DNA of 64,000 bases from Caecitellus pseudoparvulus. Taxonomy: Eukaryota; Bigyra: Bicosoecida. The stretch spans positions 248,001 through 312,000 of the forward strand of contig CBFFRQ010000040.1 of the NCBI GenBank assembly GCA_965644315.1. Reading direction: 5' to 3'. Made by a program: the position numbers and the translations under genes. Below the pieces are notes generated by a model. That model saw only the letters and a program-made list of their open reading frames with translations, was not told the origin of the DNA and searched no databases. Shown in pieces: positions 11,230-20,477 of this stretch (positions within the stretch are counted from its first letter, which is position 1; the number at the start of each line of letters is the position of its first letter).

Positions 11230-14131
11230 CGTCGCAGGAACGCACTGTGCTCAGGCGGTGTGCAATGATCAGCACCGTCCGGGAGCGGTCTGCCATGAGA
11301 TTGTTCACGGCCTGCTGCACGGCGTGCTCTGAGGCGGCGTCCAGGGCCGACGTGGCTTCGTCCAGAGCCAGCACCACTGGGTTCCGCAGAATGGCCCGTG
11401 CCAGGGCAATGCGTTGCTTCTGGCCACCGGAGAGAGAGGTGCCGCGCTCGCCGCACAGTGTGTCGTACCCATGTGGCAGCTTCTGCACAAACGCATGCGC
11501 GTCGGCCAGGCGTGCGGCGGCCTCCACGGCACTCTGCTTCACGCGGCCGTGAGTGTCGTAAATGTCACGCAGCTGCGCCGTGGCCTCCTGCTGCCACGTC
11601 GTCGCCGCATCGCCTGTGTGTGGGTGTGCAGTCTGTGACCCCACGCTGCCATCCCCACCTGGCGGCGCGAACAGACGCTGGTACCGCTGCAAGTCCGCCT
11701 CGCGCTTCTGCATGTCGGCGAGGAACGCCGCCTCCGTCGCCCACCCAGGCGCCTTGAACCGCTTCACCTCCCCAGACGCCTCCTTCGCCCTGCGCCGCTT
11801 GATGGCCTTGTGCATGGCGCGTTGCTCTGCACGCTGCTTCCGTGACAGTGTCTGCCCAGCGCCCCCTGCCTGCGCCCCCCCCAGCAAGGGGCGGTACCCC
11901 CCCTCCACATCCACACCACCCTGCACTGGCCCGCGCCTGGCCACACCCCCCTCCTCACCATCATCATCATCATCATCCGAGGAGTCCTCCCCCCAGATGG
12001 CCTGCTCCTCCCCCGCCTCCACCTCCTCCCCGCTGTCCTCGGAGGAGTCCCCCTCCTCCTCCACCTCGTCGCCCCACCGCAAACTCTCGCTCTCCAGCCC
12101 CAGCACGATGTTGTCACGCACACTGCGGGCCAGCAGCACTGGCTCCTGCTGCACCAGGCCAATCACCCGCCGTCGCCAGGTGACGTCGTACTGGCCCAGG
12201 GGCCTGCCGTCCAGGCAAATGCTGCCTGCCGTGGGGTCGTAGAACCGCTGCAGCAGTCGGATGACGGAGGACTTGCCGTTGCCTGAGCCGCCCACGAGCG
12301 CCACGGACTGCCCTGCCTGGATGTCCAGCGTGAACCCTCGCAGAACAGCCGCCTGGGGCCGCGTGGGGTAGGCGAAGTGCACGTCGGTGAAGGAGAGGCG
12401 CCCCTGCACTTGCCTGCGGGGCAGAGTCAGGCGCCCCGTCTCGCGCACGGTGGGCGCCGAGTCCATGATGCGGAACACTTTGTCAGCTGCGCCCACCGCC
12501 TGCATGAGCCCCGAGAACACGTTGGCGATGGAGGACAGGGCGTCTGTGAGGGTGACTTGGTACAGCAGGAAGGAGATGAGGGCGCCTGGTGACACGCGGC
12601 CGTGGAAAATCAACCACCCACCGGCGTACAGCAGGGCAGCGGTGATGGCTGAGGGCATGAACGTAAAAATGCCCACATACAAGAAGTATGCCAGCGCCTG
12701 CATCACTGACAAGTGCAGGAAGGTGCCCAGCTTGCTGGCGTGGTGCTGCTGCACGGCGCCCTCTGCACCCAGCGTCTTGACTGTCGCGATGGCGCCCAGC
12801 GTCTCCTGCGCCACGGCGTTGGCCACCGCGATGGAGCTCTGGATGCGCTTGTACAGCTTGCGGACGTACTCGCCGTACACCTTCGTCAGCAGCGTGAGGG
12901 GTGGCACCATCATGAACACGACGATGGTGAGCTGCCACGACAGCGACAGCATGAACCCCAACGTGCCCAGTGCCTGGATGGAGCTGCGCAGGAAAATGTT
13001 CAGCTGCAGAGAGATGCTGTCCCCCACTTTCGTCACGTCAGCAGCCATGCGAGACACCAGCTCCCCTGTGCGCACCGTGTCGTAGTACGCCATGTCCTGC
13101 ATCACCAACGCGTCAAACAGGCGCTGCCGCAAGCGCACCTTGAGCCGGGAGAACGCCACAGTCATCATGCTGCCCCGTACGCCGGCAAAGACTCCTGCAG
13201 CCAGCGCCACACATACCAAGATGATGATGCCTTCATGGAAAGCTGCCTTGTCCCCCTTGATGGCCACCGCGTCCACCACCTTGCCAGTGTACAGCGGCAG
13301 CGCCGTTTGAGCAGCGGCAGCAATGCACAGGCCCCCGAAGCCCAGAGCCAGGAACAGACCATCCGCACCAGCCAGCGCAAGCAGGCGTGAAATGTTGGCA
13401 CCAGTGGAGCTCTTTGCCTCCTCCGCCTCAGAGGACGGCGGGTACGCCTGCACGCCCTCCGCACCTCCCCCTGCGTTTCCACTGCTGCCTGCAACGCCAC
13501 GTCGGCCTACCCTCGGCGACAGCTGCACGGCAACACCCCCATCTGACGGCTGCACCTCCGCAGACGACATGCTCCGCTCAAACACCTCGCCCTTCATGTC
13601 TGCCAGACGCTGCCGCCGTGCCGTGGACAGTGCCTGCGTCACCGCTGCATGCAGCGCCAAGGCTGTCGCGCCGGAGCACAGCGTCAGTGCAGCAGACACC
13701 GTCCAGAAAGCAGGGTCATGCGTGTCATGCACGGCAGCAAACATGACCTTGCTCAGAGCGTACACAGATGCCAGGAAGGCGGTGCCTGTCAGCCACCGTG
13801 CGCCTGTACGGATCTTCGCGGCAGCAGCCTTCGCAACACGCCGACTGCTGAGCACATAGGCACGCGCCATGGCCGGTAGGCCCGCTGCGAACACCAACGC
13901 CGGCAGCCCTGTCGCGATGCTCAGAATGGCGACATCCAGGATGTTCGTCCAGAACAGGTACGCGCCCCACAGCTCACGCGTGCCGCCAGTGTGAGGTAGC
14001 CGAACCTGCACCACGATCGCCACTGCACTCGCGAGCAGTTGGATTGCCGCGCATGACACGGTCAGGGCGATGAGATTGCAACATGGTGCTTTACGTTCCT
14101 TGGGCCCCTTGGTCTCAGAGGGTGCAGCCAT
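11072..14131 (-). CDS. ABC half-transporter (ABCB/TAP type) with acidic insert in the ATPase domain
   Basis: A single-exon frame of 1019 residues. Residues ~20-180 hold about four hydrophobic segments, an extra N-terminal membrane domain resembling TMD0 of TAP/TAP-L. Residues ~245-545 are the six-helix exporter core. The nucleotide-binding domain contains Walker A GGSGNGKSS (~614-622), Q-loop QQEPVLLARS (~661), signature LSGGQKQRIALARA (~900), Walker B VVLALDEATSALD (~919-931) and the H-loop His in IIAHRLST (~958). All catalytic residues appear intact, so it should be an active exporter working as a dimer. Unusually, ~185 residues, first strongly acidic and then basic, are inserted between the Q-loop and the signature (about 680-865). 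The substrate, possibly peptide or lipid, is not readable from sequence. Its 3' end overlaps rsmI. Confidence 0.93.
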   Translation of the reverse strand: MAAPSETKGPKERKAPCCNLIALTVSCAAIQLLASAVAIVVQVRLPHTGGTRELWGAYLFWTNILDVAILSIATGLPALVFAAGLPAMARAYVLSSRRVAKAAAAKIRTGARWLTGTAFLASVYALSKVMFAAVHDTHDPAFWTVSAALTLCSGATALALHAAVTQALSTARRQRLADMKGEVFERSMSSAEVQPSDGGVAVQLSPRVGRRGVAGSSGNAGGGAEGVQAYPPSSEAEEAKSSTGANISRLLALAGADGLFLALGFGGLCIAAAAQTALPLYTGKVVDAVAIKGDKAAFHEGIIILVCVALAAGVFAGVRGSMMTVAFSRLKVRLRQRLFDALVMQDMAYYDTVRTGELVSRMAADVTKVGDSISLQLNIFLRSSIQALGTLGFMLSLSWQLTIVVFMMVPPLTLLTKVYGEYVRKLYKRIQSSIAVANAVAQETLGAIATVKTLGAEGAVQQHHASKLGTFLHLSVMQALAYFLYVGIFTFMPSAITAALLYAGGWLIFHGRVSPGALISFLLYQVTLTDALSSIANVFSGLMQAVGAADKVFRIMDSAPTVRETGRLTLPRRQVQGRLSFTDVHFAYPTRPQAAVLRGFTLDIQAGQSVALVGGSGNGKSSVIRLLQRFYDPTAGSICLDGRPLGQYDVTWRRRVIGLVQQEPVLLARSVRDNIVLGLESESLRWGDEVEEEGDSSEDSGEEVEAGEEQAIWGEDSSDDDDDDGEEGGVARRGPVQGGVDVEGGYRPLLGGAQAGGAGQTLSRKQRAEQRAMHKAIKRRRAKEASGEVKRFKAPGWATEAAFLADMQKREADLQRYQRLFAPPGGDGSVGSQTAHPHTGDAATTWQQEATAQLRDIYDTHGRVKQSAVEAAARLADAHAFVQKLPHGYDTLCGERGTSLSGGQKQRIALARAILRNPVVLALDEATSALDAASEHAVQQAVNNLMADRSRTVLIIAHRLSTVRSCDVICVVLDGRVVESGSHEALLAKRGHYFDLVQRQLDSPQGTAEEDHPTDQTTS

Positions 14132-14533
14132 TGTGTTCGGGGCGAAAGCGTGCTCTGACGTTGCAAGTTCCGCACTCCTGCTCTGGCGGTATTCCTCGTG
14201 GACACAGCCGACGATCGGAAGCTCAAGAAAGTAAACTTAGGACCCCCTGGGTTCCAACCTAAGGTAGTGGTGAGCTGCCGAGTCGAAAGACTTTGGGCAG
14301 TGCTTCCTCCACGGCAACTGGAAGGCGCTGGTCCGGCCACAAAACACCCGAACTGTTGCACAGACCCCCCCCCACACACACCTAGACAAGGCATGCCCAG
14401 CCTCAAGCGCAATGGAAAGTAGTTCGTCAAGCCATTCAGACCACGCTCTGATGCCACGCTGCTCCACCCCAGTGTCACCCACTGCCAACCGTCGCAAGCT
14501 GCCACCTCCCTCCCCTTGCGGTAATTGCTTCAC
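14132..14533. other. Intergenic region between divergent ABC transporter and DUF1415 genes
   Basis: About 400 bp separating two start codons on opposite strands, presumably a shared bidirectional promoter region. It contains a C-run followed by CA repeats near 14365-14385. No gene or convincing regulatory motif was recognised. Confidence 0.5.
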
Positions 14534-15213
14534 ATGGCGTCCCCCGCACCCCAGGCTGTGCAGCAAACAGTCAGACGGTGGCTGGCGGATTACATCGTAG
14601 GGCTCCGACTGTGCCCGTACGCCGCCCCTGTCCTGCAGCAGACCCTCATCCTCCAGGCCAGACCCCAGCAAAGCCCTGCGGAGGCAGTCACTGCAGCCAG
14701 CACAGTGCTCTCCAACGACCCCACCACCACCGCAGCCCCCGTGACGGCCCTGGTGGTGCTGCCACAGCGCAGGTACAGGCGCCTGTCCCCCTTTGTCCGT
14801 GCCGCAGAGGCCGCTGACCAGGCCCTGGCGACAGCCGCCCCTCAAACCAAGCTGGCCTTCTTCCACCCACGCATGCAGCACACGGCAGGCAGCGAGGCGG
14901 AGCAGCCGGAGGACTTTGCAGGGCGTGGTCCCTTCCCCATGCTGCATGTGCTGCGTGTGTGTGACTTGGTCCGTGTGGAGAGCCAGGGGCTGCCGCATGG
15001 CCAGCAAGGTGCGCCACGAGCCATGACCCAACTGCCCTGTGCCACAACAACACACCACCCTGGCCGCCACCCGCCCCCCCCCCCGTCGCAGTGTCCGATG
15101 CAAACAACAAGCGCCTGCGCAGGCTGGGCCTGCCGCGCCTGCAGCAGCTCCTGGCAGAAGTGAGCGCTGGTGAAGCACCCCCTGCGCACCACCACCACGC
15201 CGCCCGTCGCTGA
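14534..15213 (+). CDS. DUF1415-family protein
   Basis: Exons 14534-15008 and 15092-15213 (198 residues). The sequence shows the features of the bacterial DUF1415 family: an N-terminal TVRRWLADYIVGLRLCPYA segment (family pattern W..GLxLCPFA), a central LAFFHPRM block, and GRGPFPMLHVLRV, matching the family's NRSPxPxLHLLR. The second exon supplies the conserved end, SDANNKRLRRLG. The molecular function of the family is unknown. The intron (83 nt, GTGCGC donor) lies in phase 1 and restores the family C-terminus, which supports the model. ATG 14534 opens the first block with only a few residues ahead of it, so no targeting peptide is evident. Confidence 0.8.
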
Positions 15214-15498
15214 CGCCGACGCCGCTCGTGGAGCCACTCTCGACCAGGCCCTCGCGCAAGGCATGCATTATTGATGTTACTTCCACTTGCTCCACGCTCT
15301 GGGTCACTGCGGCCTGCCACCTGTGGGGCCCACGCCTGAGACCTTCACTAGATCCCGCTGGTGCGTTGCTAGCAGGACTGGCTCGTCATGGGCGTGTGGC
15401 TTGAAGTCATAGCTGGGGCAAGGGAGGATGTGTGCAGAGATCACGTGGAGGCACCGTCTCTGCGTGGCCCTTGTGGCACCCTGCGCGGCGGGGGGGGC

Positions 15499-16108
15499 TT
15501 ACATAATGGTGGCGGTGGCTTCTGGTGCGCCGGCTGGTGCGCCGTCAATGCCAATCTCCTGCAACGTCCACTTGTCATTCGTGATGGCGTTGCTCTTCGC
15601 ATCAATGCTCTTGTACAGTGTTAACTCTGCCATGCGACCGTGCTTCTCTACGAGCTTGCGCTGCGAGCAGGCAGGCCGTGAGGCAGGCGTGGCACACAAA
15701 CACCGCCCGCTGGCGGTCAGGGCTCCCCGCACCTTGATCGAATACATGGGCGTGTCGACCCGCAGCTTGAACCGGTGCTGAATGAACTCCCACCCTCGCA
15801 GCTCAAGCGTGACGGTGACAAAGCGCTCCCCCGTGCTCTCCTGCAGCGCCTGCAGCTGCGGCATCATCTGCGAGAAGCAGAAACGCCAGTGCCACGTGAG
15901 CCAGCCCTTAGCTGCGTGGTGGCATGACAGCGCCTGCTGGCGCACAACCACGTCATAGTTGGGTGTCTGTCTGTTTGCGCGGTGGGACGTATGCAAAGCA
16001 CGCTTCACACCCAAGCCACGCCTGGGCACGACAACAGATCAGCCAAAGCGTCGCCGCGACACACACCTGGGCGGCCGACACCGCAGTGCTGGAGGCTGCA
16101 GAAGCCAT
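15499..16108 (-). CDS. Small conserved-looking protein with ubiquitin-like fold pattern
   Basis: Proposed exons on the minus strand are 16108-16067, 15867-15733 and 15660-15499, giving 111 residues. I do not recognise the family. The middle reads as a beta-hairpin (VTVTLELRGWEF then HRFKLRVDTP), a helix (YSIKRKLVEKHG), a strand (ELTLYKSI), and a turn and strand ending KWTLQEIGI. That order resembles a ubiquitin-like beta-grasp. The second intron is exactly 72 nt with no stop in frame, so a naive reading retains it; GTGCGG donor and TCGCAG acceptor support removal. The first intron (199 nt) and start exon (MASAASSTAVSAAQ) are less certain. It lies between DUF1415 and the orphan membrane-protein gene with no functional hint from either. 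Confidence 0.55.
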
Positions 16109-16425
16109 TGAAGACCGTGATTAAGCTCAACACTAAACCTTTAAGTGATGTTGTTGTATGTGGTTGCTTCTTCAGCATTCATCATGGTTTGCAGGGCTTG
16201 TTTTTTGGGTGGCACCGCACGACTGCATTGCTCAGTTGCTTGGCTTACCGAAGACATGGCGTGCAGATGCCACGGCCTCCCTGCGCAGGCATCTGAAAGG
16301 CTGGCATGGAAAGAAAACACTGTATTCACAAGCCGAGCTTGGTGATCCGCCCATCGCGAGAGATTTTACTCTCCCTCAAGGCCAAGCGAGGCACAGCGAC
16401 GTCAAGCGCATGAGTAGGACCAGAC
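16109..16425. other. Intergenic region
   Basis: About 320 bp upstream of the small minus-strand gene and downstream of the orphan membrane-protein gene. It is more AT-rich than its surroundings around 16120-16210. No coding potential or recognisable motif was seen. Confidence 0.45.
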
Positions 16426-19400
16426 TCAAACGCGCCGAGGGCCCGCTTGGGCCTGCCTCTGGGCCATGAGCGGGTTATTGCGGACAAACCCGTCCCCCGT
16501 CGAAGCAGAGGGGGGCTGTGGAGCGTAAGCCACTGCATGGCGCTGGGGGGCGGAGTTTCCCGCTGCCTGCTGGGAACGCTCTGCACGGGAGAGCGCACGG
16601 GTGCGCTGCTGGGAAGGCGGGGGTGCCTCCGTCTCGCTAGGTGGTGCCGAGGCTTGCACAGGCTTAGATTCTCCTCCCGCTGGTGGACCCGACTTGGCGG
16701 TGGTCTTGAGGGAGGGTGGGGTGTTCTGGCCTCGAACCTTGAACCACCACACAGCGGCCAGTGCTGCCCCGATGACTAGCACCGCAGCGATGCTGGCGCC
16801 TGCGATCACCCCTGCACCACCGCCGTCCTCCTTGGCCACCTTGTCAGAACTCGCAGCAGCCGATGTCCCGGCGCCGCCACCGCCACCAGACGTTGCTCCG
16901 TCGTTGCCAGCCGAGCCTCCGCCACCTGCAGCACCTTCCCCTCCGCCCTGGCTCCCAACCCCCCCTGTTCGGGGCAAGGCTGATGGAGAGCTGCTTGGTC
17001 CTTCAATCCCTTCCACAATGGCTTGATCTGAGGGAGTGGGCTGTGGGGTGCGGGCGCCTGTTGAACTGGGACTGGGTGGGGGAGGAGTTTGAGACGGTGT
17101 GGGGGCCGCTGAGGGGGATCGCGAAGGGAAGGGACTGGCGTGCGCGTTGTAGTACCATGGCCCTTGAAGCTCCTCGCTGATTGGCTCGCATTGAAACCAC
17201 CCGCTCGGGCAGTAGAAGTTGCACAAACCATTCTCACGCTTCACCAATACGGACCCATCTGAGCAGCCGAAGTCGTCACTTGCCCATCCATTGCAGGCGA
17301 CTGACCCTGAATCCAGAACGTTGAACTCATCAACATTGCCTGCAATGAGTTGGGCATTCGGTGGGCAGAGGGGTGGAGGGGTTGCCGCTGCTGAGGAGGA
17401 GGGCGCTGGTGCTGAGGACGTTGTGGGGGATGGTGTCGGGTGGAGCGCGCACAAGTGTGTGGAATACCGTGTGGGAACCGGCAGATTCAAACCAATGTCC
17501 AGCACTGAGAATGCACCCAGAAGCGTGGTATCTCCGAAGTACGGGAAGTCAACGATCACATCAGCAATGCCAATGTCCATCCCAGCCCTGCCGACCCGCA
17601 GCCCTGCAGTTCCTGTACTGTAGCTGTCTGCACAAGCTCCGGATACCTGCCGCTGCAGAGCTGTGCCTGGAGACTGCTCCAAGTTCTGAAGCTGGCGTCG
17701 AGCGGGGTCAAAGTCGAGCTCCGTCTCAAGGTAAGGGATAATCGACAGCGGGACGGTGTCGTAAAGAGTCAGCAGAATCTGAGTTCCAAGTTGGTACTTC
17801 GCCAGGCCTGATCGTACCGTGACGCCATTAGACGTAACTGAGGGCCCGATCTTCGTCAAGGACTGCCTGAGAGATGCAATTGTGTCCCATCCAGAGTTCT
17901 GCCTGACGAAGCTGCCACACTTCGCCCACTTGAATCCACTTGATCTGCTGGACTCCACAACGCTTGACGTACAGCCTTCATTTACATAGCACCAAAGGTA
18001 CCAAAAACCCCCATACGTGCAGCCACTTACACAGTAGCAGCTTGAAGAAGCACTTGGCTTCAGTTTGTTTGAGTACTTCACGCCAAGGCTTGCGTCAGTC
18101 AGTGTGTACCTCGCACCCACTTCTGCACGAAGGCCACTTAGCGTCGAGAATGGTTTGCGTGAGGCAAGGCTGACGTCTACATCAATGTGAACTGGAAGTG
18201 AGCCAATGTACACAGTCAGCTCTTGTACCTTTTTCAGTTGTGTCATCCGCCCCCAAATCGATGAAGTTGCCGTCGATTCAGTTGCGACGATGAGAGCTCT
18301 TGCAGAGCCGGAAAACGTGACCTTTGCGACCAAGTGGGGGACTCCAAATCCGGCCGAGCCAGCAAATGCCGAGAGCTCCACAATGACGCGAGCATCAAAG
18401 CTGAAGTAGGTGTTCTCAAACCATATGTTTCTGATTGTGGAGAACGGGTACAGCTTCTCGCGGATAACATTCCCTGAGCTGTCCACGTTCCAGCGCCAAG
18501 TGTACACTGTCGCCGAACAGTCAAACAAGGCGTACCCATTTGTGGTTACCGTGGTAAAGTCGCTGTTGACGCACGAAATGCTTGCGCGGCGCTTCGCGTC
18601 TGCTGCAGTCTCATTGGAGGCAGGACCTGGCAGCAGGGCGGTGTCGTTCTGTGGCTTGCCTGGGGACACGTCAATCACGGACTCAATCACGGCCGCACCA
18701 GCCAAAGGAGACAGTTTTTTCACGTGCATGTTGTACTGCAACAGGCCAGACTCCAGCAACGTGTCAGCCACATCCAGCACGCGCACCAGGAAGCCGTTGT
18801 CCACGTGGGAGTCATCCAAGTTGCAGCCCCACTGTGTGTCCCCTTCCAGCGCTGTGACGTTGGCTTCGATGGGCAGTGGGTGCGCAGATGTGATGGTGAT
18901 CACTGGGGCCGCGGTGCAGTCCACCTCCAGCACCTCTGCCCGATCATCCAGAGACAGCACCTCGGGGCGCACCAGCACATCGTACCCGATGCTAATGTTT
19001 CCCATTGTCTCGCTGGAGGCGCTGGCCAGCATGCGGTGGCGGCGGGATCCGTCGGGGAGGGTGTAAAGGGGCTTCGTTCGCAGAGTGATCAGATGCAGGG
19101 GGCTCTTCAGCACAGGTGGTGACAGTGCACGGCGGTGCACTGATGCAGAGGGGTGCTGGGCTTCCAGAAGCGCACGGGCCCCAGTGTGGTCGAAGGAGTG
19201 GGTCGCAGTTGGGTATGCGAAGTTCAGCAACGGCTTGGGGGCAGAGGCGTCTGCAGCAGCTGCCCTCCGGCGCTGAGTGCACCATGCAGCTTTGAAGCCT
19301 GAGCTGTCAGCGGCTCTCGCGACACGCTGCATGTACTTGTCTGCAAGAGAACCAGACCTCAAGCTGCTGGCATCGGGGCAGTCTTGCACAAAGGCGTGCA

Positions 19401-19845
19401 CGGCGGTGAGGACGTGGCGTTGCACTTCGGCGTGGTCGGCGGAGTGCAGCCCGGAATCAAGTGTGACGAACACCCGTTCTTGGGCAAGTGCCACGCGAGC
19501 CTCGGCGTGCTCCTTTGCTGTCTCGGGCATGGCAGTGTCAACCATGAGCTTGGCAGCGTCCATGAGGGCAGTGGCGTCGCCATGGGCGTGCAGTGGAATG
19601 CTGACGTGCAGGGCGGCCCGCGCAAAGTATTCGTCATCGAACTCGCTCAGTCCCAGTGCGTCCGAGGACTGGCTGACCAGTCTGGAGAAGACGTCTGGCA
19701 TGCCATGCTTGGTGTCTGGGCTGTAGATCTGGATGTCAACGGGGTGGGCGTTCTTGGGCGCTGTCGGGTTGGCACCAGCGCGTGCGAGAACGCAAATACA
19801 AGTTGCCGCCCCAAACAGGAGCAACCTGCTGAGAGGCCGCACCAT
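16426..19845 (-). CDS. Orphan type I membrane protein, large ectodomain
   Basis: A single-exon frame of 1139 residues. Residues 1-25 form a clear signal peptide (RLLLFGAATCICVLARA). A ~980-residue ectodomain follows with several N-glycosylation sequons and a short Cys-rich aromatic cluster (SSCYCVSGCTYGGFWYLWC) near residue 600. Then comes a Pro/Ser/Thr stalk, a Gly/Ser-rich linker, and one transmembrane helix (GVIAGASIAAVLVIGAALAA) near 1010-1030. The ~100-residue cytoplasmic tail is Pro/Gln/Ser-rich. I recognise no known domain in the ectodomain. Topology argues for a surface or secretory-pathway protein. The start is the only Met ahead of the signal peptide. Single-exon structure contrasts with the neighbouring intron-bearing genes. 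Confidence 0.8.
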   Translation of the reverse strand: MVRPLSRLLLFGAATCICVLARAGANPTAPKNAHPVDIQIYSPDTKHGMPDVFSRLVSQSSDALGLSEFDDEYFARAALHVSIPLHAHGDATALMDAAKLMVDTAMPETAKEHAEARVALAQERVFVTLDSGLHSADHAEVQRHVLTAVHAFVQDCPDASSLRSGSLADKYMQRVARAADSSGFKAAWCTQRRRAAAADASAPKPLLNFAYPTATHSFDHTGARALLEAQHPSASVHRRALSPPVLKSPLHLITLRTKPLYTLPDGSRRHRMLASASSETMGNISIGYDVLVRPEVLSLDDRAEVLEVDCTAAPVITITSAHPLPIEANVTALEGDTQWGCNLDDSHVDNGFLVRVLDVADTLLESGLLQYNMHVKKLSPLAGAAVIESVIDVSPGKPQNDTALLPGPASNETAADAKRRASISCVNSDFTTVTTNGYALFDCSATVYTWRWNVDSSGNVIREKLYPFSTIRNIWFENTYFSFDARVIVELSAFAGSAGFGVPHLVAKVTFSGSARALIVATESTATSSIWGRMTQLKKVQELTVYIGSLPVHIDVDVSLASRKPFSTLSGLRAEVGARYTLTDASLGVKYSNKLKPSASSSCYCVSGCTYGGFWYLWCYVNEGCTSSVVESSRSSGFKWAKCGSFVRQNSGWDTIASLRQSLTKIGPSVTSNGVTVRSGLAKYQLGTQILLTLYDTVPLSIIPYLETELDFDPARRQLQNLEQSPGTALQRQVSGACADSYSTGTAGLRVGRAGMDIGIADVIVDFPYFGDTTLLGAFSVLDIGLNLPVPTRYSTHLCALHPTPSPTTSSAPAPSSSAAATPPPLCPPNAQLIAGNVDEFNVLDSGSVACNGWASDDFGCSDGSVLVKRENGLCNFYCPSGWFQCEPISEELQGPWYYNAHASPFPSRSPSAAPTPSQTPPPPSPSSTGARTPQPTPSDQAIVEGIEGPSSSPSALPRTGGVGSQGGGEGAAGGGGSAGNDGATSGGGGGAGTSAAASSDKVAKEDGGGAGVIAGASIAAVLVIGAALAAVWWFKVRGQNTPPSLKTTAKSGPPAGGESKPVQASAPPSETEAPPPSQQRTRALSRAERSQQAAGNSAPQRHAVAYAPQPPSASTGDGFVRNNPLMAQRQAQAGPRRV

Positions 19846-20477
19846 GGGGGTAAATTGTATGGCAAGGAGTAAAAGGTAGGGGTCTCAGGAGCTGGACGGG
19901 ATGTTCCTGGCAGTCGGGGGTGAGGAGGATTTGCCCATTGTGGTAGACTTCCAAGGGAGGCTTCCTTCAATGATGGCAGTTCCCACCTCCGCACCGACCG
20001 TGGTGGCGCTTCGGTGATGCCATCGCAGGCACTCGTACGCGGCATGTTGTTTGAAGCTGGGCATCATGCACTGCTACACCATGAGTAGACAGGGATGCCG
20101 CGCACACTCGCCGTTCGTGAGAATGGAGAGGGTGCCGCTGCCTGACTGCGGACGAACGATGTGGACAGGCTTCGATGGTGCCCCAGGCTCAATAGGGTAG
20201 TTTCAAGCCCGTGCTGTCTCTTTCCTTGGCGTGTATTTCGGTGCTGCATGCATCCTACTGCCTGCTCAGTATACTTGTTTGGCCTTGAAGCAGCGACAAA
20301 ACTTAGATGCTCCTAATTTTCATTACCTTTCACTAGGAAGGCCCCAAATGATATCAGCTGTAGTCCCACTAGGACACTTCTTTCGCTTTTACGCACATCG
20401 CAGTCTTGCTTCATTCATTTTTCACAACGAGGGAAACAAGAACAATAGTACCTACTTCTACGCACAGCCTTACCACC
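19846..20477. other. Intergenic region between divergent genes
   Basis: About 630 bp between the start of the orphan membrane protein (-) and the Sel1-repeat gene (+). The segment 20270-20470 is noticeably AT-richer than the surrounding genes and may hold the promoter and leader of the Sel1 gene. No gene, tRNA or repeat was recognised. Confidence 0.45.
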
